From positions 1 through 64,000 of the forward strand of contig JAIKZM010000099.1 of NCBI GenBank assembly GCA_024682215.1: a stretch of DNA of 64,000 bases, given 5' to 3'. Both the position numbers and the translations under genes were made by a program. This document shows, piece after piece, positions 56,427 through 64,000 of this stretch. Under the pieces are notes generated by a model, which was given only the letters and a program-made list of their open reading frames with translations, made no database searches and had not been told where the DNA came from. Source of the DNA: Saccharofermentans sp. (GTDB lineage: Bacteria; Bacillota; Clostridia; Saccharofermentanales; Saccharofermentanaceae). Numbering within the stretch: the stretch's first letter is position 1; every line of letters begins with the position of its first letter.

Positions 56427-57554
56427 TTAACCCTCCTTGAATCTTTCGTGGATGATGGCGCCGTCCTTTGTGAGGAGGCACCCCTTCATGATCTCGTCAC
56501 CTAAGTTGACCTCGAATTCCTTGCTCTCCTTGTTGTAGAAGTGAGTGAGGAATGCGGAGATGTTGCCGGAGAGCATCTTGGATGCATCCCACGGTACCTG
56601 ACGCTGGAGCTCGTCACCCGGAAGGATGATTACGCCGTTGTCGGTGATGACTTCCTTTGCAGGATCAGAACCTTCGACGTTGCCGCCGGTGGAAACAGCC
56701 ATGTCGACAACGATCGTGCCGGGCTGCATGCGGTCGAGGACGTCCTTCTTGATGAGGACGGGAGCCTTGCGGCCGAAGACCTTTGCGGTCGTGATGACGA
56801 TGTTGGACTTTTCGCAGACCTTAGCCTGAGCTTCCTGCTGTTTTGCGATCTGCTCGGGTGTGAGTTCCTTGGCGTAACCCTGAGCTGTCTGGCCCATTTC
56901 GCCGAGGTCGATCTTTACGAAGTTTGCGCCGAGGGACTTAACCTGCTCTTCAACTACCGGACGTGTATCGAAAGCATCGACTCTTGCGCCCAAGCGCTTT
57001 GCGGTAGCGATAGCCTGAAGGCCTGCAACGCCGACACCGATGACGAAGACTCTTGCGGGGTTGATCGTACCTGCAGGAGTGACCATCATGGGGAGGATCT
57101 TAGGCATCTTTGCAGCTGCATTGAGAACTGCAACGTAACCTGCGAGTGATGTCTGGGAAGACTGAACGTCCATCTTTTGGGCGAGAGTCGTTCTCGGGAT
57201 CATCTCGAGAGAAACTGCCTGGATATTGTTTTCTGCGAATTCATGGAGAAGGGCTTTCTCGTTGAAGGGGTCGAGGAAGCTGACATGGAGTGCACCGGCT
57301 TTAAGGCCTTTTGCTGTCTCCGGCTTAAGGATCCTGACAACGATCTCGGCATCGTCCAGAGCTTCAGCTTCGCTCTTAACGATCTTTGCTCCGACAGCCT
57401 CGTATGCCGCGTCGTCAAATCCGCTCTTAGATCCCGCACCGCTTACGACCGTGAACTCAAATCCCATTCCGGTAAGTTTCTTGATGTCATCCGGAATGAG
57501 GGCCACACGCGTCTCGGCAGGCAGGGTTTCCTTGCACACCAAAACTTTCTTCAT
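56427..57554 (-). CDS. pntA: NAD(P) transhydrogenase subunit alpha, NAD-binding part
   Basis: KETLPAETRVALIPDDIKKL, GVGVAGLQAIATAKRLGARV. Confidence 0.93.
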   Translation of the reverse strand: MKKVLVCKETLPAETRVALIPDDIKKLTGMGFEFTVVSGAGSKSGFDDAAYEAVGAKIVKSEAEALDDAEIVVRILKPETAKGLKAGALHVSFLDPFNEKALLHEFAENNIQAVSLEMIPRTTLAQKMDVQSSQTSLAGYVAVLNAAAKMPKILPMMVTPAGTINPARVFVIGVGVAGLQAIATAKRLGARVDAFDTRPVVEEQVKSLGANFVKIDLGEMGQTAQGYAKELTPEQIAKQQEAQAKVCEKSNIVITTAKVFGRKAPVLIKKDVLDRMQPGTIVVDMAVSTGGNVEGSDPAKEVITDNGVIILPGDELQRQVPWDASKMLSGNISAFLTHFYNKESKEFEVNLGDEIMKGCLLTKDGAIIHERFKEG

Positions 57555-57613
57555 TTGATTACCCCTCTTGAAATAGAAATGTGCCCGAAAAATTTAACTC
57601 TTTAGGCGAATAA

Positions 57614-57650
57614 ATTATAAAACATCACCCTGCAATTGCAAAGTGATGTT
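57614..57650 (-). promoter_or_regulatory. Candidate pnt promoter/operator
   Basis: Minus strand TTGCAA-16-TATAAT inside AACATCAC-CC-TGCAATTGCA-AA-GTGATGTT palindrome. Confidence 0.6.
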
Positions 57651-57679
57651 TATTAGGTCTTTATATTTTTCCTGTTGTT

Positions 57680-59173
57680 TTATTTCTTGAACCAGGTATC
57701 CCTGATGTCTTCGTAAGCGTTTTTCGCATCGTCCCTGAAAGCCTTGTAGTCGCTGTAGGACATCCTGGTTATTTCTGTATACCTTGAAGGGTTGAACGAC
57801 CTGTCGACGCTGTCAAAAGTAACGGTCAGCCTGTAATCTGTGACAGGTGAAGTGAACTTGTCTGAGATCTTTCTGAACTTTCCGGTGGCCTCAAGGTTCT
57901 CGAAAGACAGAACATAGGTGCCGCCCTTTCTCAGGAGCTTGCCCTCAACGCTGATGATGTCGCCGTTAGAATCTCCCGTCAGGGTGTATCCGCCGGCTTT
58001 CTTGTCCCACTTGAAAGACAGGCTGTCAGATGCCTTCTTTCCGCCGCTCTTAGTGAGATCATAAGCAAAGCCGAAAGAAGCCTTGTAAGCTGTCTTGTCG
58101 TTCTGTCTGACGGAGTATGAGATATCGATGCTGTCGCCCTCGGAAGACTTGAATCCGAAGGAGATCTCCTCGGCCGTCTTGACGTTCTTGCCGAGCTCGA
58201 GACTGATATCATAAGCAACCCTGATGCCGCGGCTGTTTCTTCCGTCGGTGTCGACATCGATCCTTGCGACGCGCTTGCCTGACTTTGTGATGTAGATCCA
58301 GACCGTCATGTCGCCGTCGTAATCTTTGACGGAGCGCTTGAAAGAATCAAGCCTGTCGTAGAAATCGTCGACCATGTCGTCTGCATCCTTGATGCCGTAA
58401 TCGGTGTTGGAGAAGCTCTTGAGAAGGAATGATTCGAGATCCCTGTCGTGCTTTGCGGCGGTTACGAACTGTGACGCTGCTTCTGCCAGTGACTTTCTGT
58501 CGAAATCGAGTGTTACGACGGTGCAGCTGATCTGCTGTCCGCCTGCCGTGATGCGGTCATTTGAAGTGGAGACGCGGGCATTGTCCATGAGGGATGTGAC
58601 AAGGAGTCTCTGATATGTCCTGGCAAGCTTGGCGTACTCTTTCGAAAGATCCTTGTTGCCTGCGACAGTTTTGTCGAGCCTCAGGAGATATTCGTAGAGG
58701 TTCTTGTCCATCTCGACCTTTTCGTCCGGATTCTCGGGATCGAATATCGATCCGGGAAGGTTCTTCCGGATCTTTCTGACCGAAACGCCGTAGGGTTTGC
58801 TGCCGATCTGGGGTGATTCGAAACTGAAGTCGTTTCCGTTGAATGCACCCTTGAAACTTGCTACGGTATCCCTGCCTTCCTTAATCTTTCCTGAAGCTGC
58901 AAATCTCATGCGCGAAAAGTCGGTATAGACCTTCAGTTCGGCATCGGCGTCTTTATCTGAAAGAGGCGCGAGACTGCCGCTTAAAGTTATTGAACCGCCG
59001 TTGAGGAGATTTCTTATATAACTGACGGATTCGATCCCGGAAATATCCCTTGCGGTGTTGGCCAAAGCGCCTTCGGCAAGGCTCCTGGGATTGTTTGATG
59101 CATTAACGCAGATGATGATCAACAGCAGGATGATCAGGACGGCTGCTCCTGCCAGAATACCTTTCTTTTTCAT
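57680..59173 (-). CDS. Single-TM extracytoplasmic protein of unknown function
   Basis: Start MKKKGILAGAAVLIILLLIIICVNA; about 490 aa. Confidence 0.5.
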   Translation of the reverse strand: MKKKGILAGAAVLIILLLIIICVNASNNPRSLAEGALANTARDISGIESVSYIRNLLNGGSITLSGSLAPLSDKDADAELKVYTDFSRMRFAASGKIKEGRDTVASFKGAFNGNDFSFESPQIGSKPYGVSVRKIRKNLPGSIFDPENPDEKVEMDKNLYEYLLRLDKTVAGNKDLSKEYAKLARTYQRLLVTSLMDNARVSTSNDRITAGGQQISCTVVTLDFDRKSLAEAASQFVTAAKHDRDLESFLLKSFSNTDYGIKDADDMVDDFYDRLDSFKRSVKDYDGDMTVWIYITKSGKRVARIDVDTDGRNSRGIRVAYDISLELGKNVKTAEEISFGFKSSEGDSIDISYSVRQNDKTAYKASFGFAYDLTKSGGKKASDSLSFKWDKKAGGYTLTGDSNGDIISVEGKLLRKGGTYVLSFENLEATGKFRKISDKFTSPVTDYRLTVTFDSVDRSFNPSRYTEITRMSYSDYKAFRDDAKNAYEDIRDTWFKK

Positions 59174-59280
59174 CGTATATCTCCCCCGGAATATGCTGAA
59201 AATCAAGAAAATTATAACAGATTTGGAAGGCCCTTTGGGGCGTATTGAAAACAGGCGTCTTCAAGTCTATTATTTTTGAT

Positions 59281-61026
59281 ATGGCCACAAAGAAAAAAGA
59301 AATCACAAGTTTAGGACCGTCGTTCCTTTTAGTTACGGCAGCGGTCCTTTTCATTTATTTCGTTACCTTCATGACCGCATCGAACCTGAGAGCGGGGAAG
59401 ACTGCTCTTCTGTTCGGCGTGTGCGTTTCTTTCTGCGGTTTTTATACGGTGAGCCGGATCAAGGACATGAAGACGGGACTGCTCGGCCTTGCTGCGGGAA
59501 TTCCCTGCGGGACCGTGTCGTACTTTGCTCTTAAAGCGGCTTTTGATTCGGTCAACAGAATGACCATCGAATGCTTCGGGATCATGATGAGATTCCTTCT
59601 CTGGGGCGGCATCGGTTCTGTTGTCCTGATGTGCGTACTGCTTATCTGCGCAAAAAAGTTTAAGACAGAAGATGCCGTAACTGCCGTGCTCCTGGCAGGT
59701 TTCGTCCTCCGTACGGTAATGGTCGTCTTCACGCCCATGAATTATTTCCAGCATGACGTATCCGGATTCGGAGGCGGATTCGAGGGCTTCCATGACGATT
59801 ACATCATGTACATCTACGAGCACTGGTCGCTTCCGGTCAATGACGTAAGAGAGCTGGGTCAGCTCTACCATCCGCCGCTCCATCACGCACTGTGTGCCAT
59901 TTTCTTAAAGCTTCACTCGTTCCTTTTCCCGGCTTTCGAAGGTGAGATCAACGTTCTTAAAACGCTCCCGTTCCTTTATACAAGCTGGTTCGTATTGTTC
60001 AGTCACAAGATACTGAAACATTTTAAGATCGGCGGCGCTCCGCTGACCATCTCACTTGCGTTTATCAGCTTCCATCCGCAGCTGGTCTTTCTCGCAATAC
60101 AGATCAACAACGATGCGCTGATGAACATGCTGTTCGCCGCATCGATATATCTTGCGCTCAAATGGTACGAGAAGCCCGAGCTTACGACGATACTCTTTAC
60201 CGCGCTCACGATCGGCTGCGCCATGATGGCCAAGATCTCAGGCGGCCTTGTCGCGATACCTGTTGCATTCCTGTTCCTTTGCAAACTGATCGCGGCAATA
60301 AGGAAGAAGGCCGGCATCAAGACGGGAGAACTGGTAAAGCAGTTCGTGTTCTTCGGATTTCTTGTATTTCCGCTTGGACTGTGGTTTCCTCTGAAGAATT
60401 ACATTATGCACGGCGTTCCGTTTACATATGTTTTCCGGATCGAGTCCACCGCGCATCAGGATCTTTGGATGTTTCCGGCGTGGCAGCGTCTTTTCGCGCC
60501 ATCCGCAGAGTCTCTGAAGACGCCTTTCATGGTGATGAACAATACGGATCCCGCGGTCGATTACAATATCTTCGTTTCTCTGATCAAGACATCGCTTTTC
60601 GACGAGAGGCACTTTGAGGACGGATATCTCATAAATACGGGACGCGTAATGATGGCGCTTGCAGCTGCCGTTGCCCTGGCATGCATCTGCTGTGCCGTTT
60701 TCGTCATCATAAGACTGATCAGGCAGAAGAAGATGACGGTTCCTTTCGCATCGATCCTGATACTGTGCGTGACCATGTGCATAAGCTACATGAACTACTG
60801 TCTCGGATATCAGATCACGAGCACGGAGAGCCTCAGGTTCATCATCCCGGTGCTCCTGCCGGCAGGCCTCTTCTTCGGAATGACACTACAGGATCTGAAG
60901 AAAAAGAATCCGGCCAAAGTCATCATCGCGGCCGTCATAGTGCTTTTCATCTGCGGAGTATTTGCATTCTACGGTTCTTATGCCGAATACAGGCCCGTAT
61001 GGGAAGCATTCATAAAGCCCGCATAA
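59281..61026 (+). CDS. Polytopic GT-C/GT39-like glycosyltransferase
   Basis: FQHDVSGFGGG, LYHPPLHHALCAIF; resembles ORF 4219 (start could be 59245). Confidence 0.65.
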   Translation: MATKKKEITSLGPSFLLVTAAVLFIYFVTFMTASNLRAGKTALLFGVCVSFCGFYTVSRIKDMKTGLLGLAAGIPCGTVSYFALKAAFDSVNRMTIECFGIMMRFLLWGGIGSVVLMCVLLICAKKFKTEDAVTAVLLAGFVLRTVMVVFTPMNYFQHDVSGFGGGFEGFHDDYIMYIYEHWSLPVNDVRELGQLYHPPLHHALCAIFLKLHSFLFPAFEGEINVLKTLPFLYTSWFVLFSHKILKHFKIGGAPLTISLAFISFHPQLVFLAIQINNDALMNMLFAASIYLALKWYEKPELTTILFTALTIGCAMMAKISGGLVAIPVAFLFLCKLIAAIRKKAGIKTGELVKQFVFFGFLVFPLGLWFPLKNYIMHGVPFTYVFRIESTAHQDLWMFPAWQRLFAPSAESLKTPFMVMNNTDPAVDYNIFVSLIKTSLFDERHFEDGYLINTGRVMMALAAAVALACICCAVFVIIRLIRQKKMTVPFASILILCVTMCISYMNYCLGYQITSTESLRFIIPVLLPAGLFFGMTLQDLKKKNPAKVIIAAVIVLFICGVFAFYGSYAEYRPVWEAFIKPA

Positions 61027-61105
61027 AAGCCTCATCTTATATTTTTATTATTAGTGCCGTCATGCTATAATCCTTTCTGTAAAAAATTCAAAGGGGACCT
61101 TTTTA

Positions 61106-62518
61106 ATGGCACTTTTCGGAAAGAAAAAGCAGGACGAGAATAATTCCGAGGACAAGAAGCTCGAAGCGGCACAGAAGTCCAAGGAGATGGATATAATCCT
61201 CCAGGCACGTCAGGAGGAAGAGGAAGCGCGGCAGGCCAGGATCGCAGAGCGCGAGGCTGAGCAGGAGAAGTTTAAGAGCGAACTCCAGGCTGATATCGAA
61301 AAAGCCGCTGATGCCGCAAAAGAAGTCACCGGCATGTATCCCGCAAGAGCAGGCGAGGAGCGTTTCTTTATGCTCGTTGAGACACATGTTTATACCGACA
61401 TGGCCGATCCCGAAGATGAGATCGTAAAGGGCATACTCCGCGGAAAGGTCAGGAAGGGACAGGAAATCCTCGTTCTTTCCGGGCTCGATTCAATGAACAA
61501 GGTTACGGTAAATGCTATCCGCAACGACGACCGCGAAATGCTCGAAGAAGCATGTGACGAGATCGTTGAACTCGAGCTCTCAAAGGGCGATTTCAAGGAC
61601 CCTGATTCCCCGGATGAGCAGAACGAATCCAGGATCATGACATATGCGGTCCTTACGAATCTTCCCGAGGAAGAAGGGATCTCGGAAGGTGTCCGTCTTC
61701 CTGCAATGCTTTGCGAATTCTCAAGATTCCAGGGCGATCAGGAGTATTTCGGCCAGCTTATGAATGCTGCAATGACATCCGAATTCGCAGTTCCCGCAAA
61801 GGTCTCCGGCGGCAGCACGAGCCAGAGGAAAGTTTCTTTTGCCGGCATGCGCAGCGAGAACTCCGACGGTAAGCCCATGCTCCCCGCATTTACTTCCGTC
61901 AAGGCATTTGAGAAGCACAAGGACATGCTCGCAAAGGCAGGCGGCTTCAACAGCGCGCTCAAGCTCGATTATTCACAGCTCTGCGGCGTTGCAAGAGACG
62001 ACAACCACGGCGGCGCGGTCATCGATCCGCTCGGTCCCGTTATCTTTGCGCTCCCCAAGGAAGTGCTCGACACTTCAGTAAAGACCGTTCAGTTCCATGC
62101 GCTTTTCGGCCAGAACAAGATCGCCGAGAAGTTCGTACCCGGAGAGGGCGAATCCGCATCTGAACCTGCAAGGCCAGCTCAGAGACTCAGGGAATACAGC
62201 GTAACCAATCCCGTTCCGGGCGGTGAATATACATTCATCGAGGATGCCGTAAAGAAATACGCGGGTTCCCAGGCTGATATCGCAAAGCTCTGCATAGTCG
62301 TCATCATCGCACAGGATGACCCGTCAGACAGGGCTTATGTCTGCATCATCGACTGTCCAAAAGAAAAGTTCAACATGCACTGCAAGGCGATCGAGTCCAA
62401 GGTAAGCCCTTTCCTTAAGGCGATCAGAAAGATCCAGTTCCGTCCTTATGAGAAGGAGAAGTTCAGCGGAGAGTTCTTCGAAAGATATCCCTGGACTTAT
62501 AACAAACTCGGTTTCTGA
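61106..62518 (+). CDS. SseB-domain-like cytoplasmic protein
   Basis: Charged coiled-coil N-term; MLPAFTSVKAFEKHKDML SseB-like segment; KGQEILVLSG beta-barrel-like segment. Confidence 0.45.
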   Translation: MALFGKKKQDENNSEDKKLEAAQKSKEMDIILQARQEEEEARQARIAEREAEQEKFKSELQADIEKAADAAKEVTGMYPARAGEERFFMLVETHVYTDMADPEDEIVKGILRGKVRKGQEILVLSGLDSMNKVTVNAIRNDDREMLEEACDEIVELELSKGDFKDPDSPDEQNESRIMTYAVLTNLPEEEGISEGVRLPAMLCEFSRFQGDQEYFGQLMNAAMTSEFAVPAKVSGGSTSQRKVSFAGMRSENSDGKPMLPAFTSVKAFEKHKDMLAKAGGFNSALKLDYSQLCGVARDDNHGGAVIDPLGPVIFALPKEVLDTSVKTVQFHALFGQNKIAEKFVPGEGESASEPARPAQRLREYSVTNPVPGGEYTFIEDAVKKYAGSQADIAKLCIVVIIAQDDPSDRAYVCIIDCPKEKFNMHCKAIESKVSPFLKAIRKIQFRPYEKEKFSGEFFERYPWTYNKLGF

Positions 62519-62634
62519 AGCACGATTAACACAGATTCTTCGAAAAATTAACATCTTCTATAAACAAAATCCTGTTGCTGCGTGATAGAATCTCTCACGG
62601 GATAGATCTATAAATTTTTTAAGGGAATAAGAAG

Positions 62635-64000
62635 ATGCTTCAAATCAAAGATATCCGTAAGGAATACAAGACTGGAAATCTTGTACAGAAGGCGCTTGAC
62701 GGCGTTTCGTTAAATCTGCGCGACAATGAATTCGTGGCGATCCTGGGACCTTCGGGCTCCGGCAAGACCACGCTCTTAAACATCATCGGCGGTCTGGACC
62801 GCTACGATTCCGGCGACGTTATAATCAACGGCGTTTCAACGAAGAAATACAGGGACAGGGACTGGGATGCTTACCGCAACCACACGATAGGCTTTGTTTT
62901 CCAGAGTTACAACCTGATCCCTCACCAGACGGTCCTCGCAAATGTCGAGCTCGCGCTCACCATCTCCGGCATCAGCGGCAAACAGAGGCGCGAAAAGGCT
63001 TTGGCAGCGCTCGATAAGGTTGGTCTCAGGGAACAGGCCCACAAGAAGCCGAACCAGATGTCAGGCGGCCAGATGCAGCGTGTTGCCATCGCAAGAGCGC
63101 TGGTAAATGACCCCGATATCCTCCTGGCTGACGAACCGACAGGAGCGCTCGATTCGGATACCAGCGTACAGGTCATGGACCTTCTTAAGGAAGTCGCCAA
63201 GGACAGGCTCGTCGTCATGGTCACCCACAACCCCGAGCTCGCAATGGAATACGCGACCAGGATCGTAAGGGTAAAAGACGGCAAGATCATCGATGACAGC
63301 GATCCTTTCAAGGTTGAGGAATCCGTCCTCAAAGCTCCGGTACACAGACGTCTCGGCAAGGCATCGATGAACTTTTTCACGGCGCTCGCGCTGAGCTTCA
63401 ACAACCTTCTTACCAAGAAGACCAGGACCATTCTGGTTGCTTTTGCAGGCTCGATCGGCATCATCGGCATCGCGCTGATCATGTCTCTTTCCAACGGCGT
63501 CAACAAGTATATCGATGACACTGAGAAGAAGACGCTGTCTCAGTATCCGATCCAGATCGAAAAGTCGTCGATCTCGCTGATGCAGCTCATGATGGTCAGC
63601 ACTGACACGTGGAAGCCGGGCGAACCCGGAACGGTCACCGAGATCCCGAGCGTCAGCCAGATCCTTTCGACCGTAAAGACAAACGACCTCATTTCGCTCA
63701 AGGATCATTTCGACACTAAGGCGCCCGAGATCTATGATCTGACGAACGGCATTGAGTATAAATATTCCCTGCAGCCGCAGATATTCGATTTCGACGGCAA
63801 GACAGGTGATTTCAGGCAGGTCAACCCGAACGAGGATTTCGCTTCCATGGGCATGCAGTCTTCGAGCATGTTCACGAGCGCTTATTCGATGAACGTCTTT
63901 TTCGAACTTCCGGAAAAAGACGATCTCTACATCAACCAGTACGACATAAAGTGCGGAAGGTGGCCCGAGAATTCCAGCGAGGCGGTCCTCGTCCTCAACC
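62635..64000 (+). CDS. MacB-like ABC transporter ATP-binding plus permease, truncated by window end
   Basis: My translation from ATG 62635: GPSGSGKTT, MSGGQMQRVAIARAL, DEPTGALD, then TM and periplasmic domain; no stop seen before 64000 (absent from ORF track). Confidence 0.88.
   Translation, partial: MLQIKDIRKEYKTGNLVQKALDGVSLNLRDNEFVAILGPSGSGKTTLLNIIGGLDRYDSGDVIINGVSTKKYRDRDWDAYRNHTIGFVFQSYNLIPHQTVLANVELALTISGISGKQRREKALAALDKVGLREQAHKKPNQMSGGQMQRVAIARALVNDPDILLADEPTGALDSDTSVQVMDLLKEVAKDRLVVMVTHNPELAMEYATRIVRVKDGKIIDDSDPFKVEESVLKAPVHRRLGKASMNFFTALALSFNNLLTKKTRTILVAFAGSIGIIGIALIMSLSNGVNKYIDDTEKKTLSQYPIQIEKSSISLMQLMMVSTDTWKPGEPGTVTEIPSVSQILSTVKTNDLISLKDHFDTKAPEIYDLTNGIEYKYSLQPQIFDFDGKTGDFRQVNPNEDFASMGMQSSSMFTSAYSMNVFFELPEKDDLYINQYDIKCGRWPENSSEAVLVLN

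Overview
The window looks like a Bacillota/Clostridia-type chromosome: about 50% GC, dense coding, standard code, no rRNA or tRNA recognised. The flanks carry housekeeping and accessory genes: type III glutamine synthetase, DUF3737 protein, Tyr phosphatase, EAL proteins, a TetR/rifampin-phosphotransferase-like/NudC operon, ECF sigma/anti-sigma, a serpin lipoprotein, PntA/PntB transhydrogenase, and an ABC transporter running off the right edge. The core (about 15.4-46.9 kb) is a surface-polymer locus. It begins with a LoaP-like NusG paralog and a PglF/E/C/D-like diamino-sugar module. It continues with a teichoic-acid-like block bracketed by two TagB/TagF-like glycerophosphotransferases. The most unusual content is four tandem paralogs (about 866-875 aa) that join a YidC/Oxa1-like membrane domain to an alkaline-phosphatase-superfamily (LtaS/EptA/sulfatase-like) domain. 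They are interleaved with a LicC-like NTase-aminotransferase fusion and a phosphonate biosynthesis set: a LicC-NTase/HxGH-cytidylyltransferase/PEP-mutase trimodular protein, a phosphonoacetaldehyde-reductase-like Fe-ADH, and a phosphonopyruvate decarboxylase. I propose a phosphonate-decorated surface polymer with a family of YidC-like/phosphotransferase fusions as candidate polymerases or headgroup transferases. Two intergenic arrays of tandem hairpin repeats and several strong palindromes are also reported. All assignments come from reading motifs; no database search was run.
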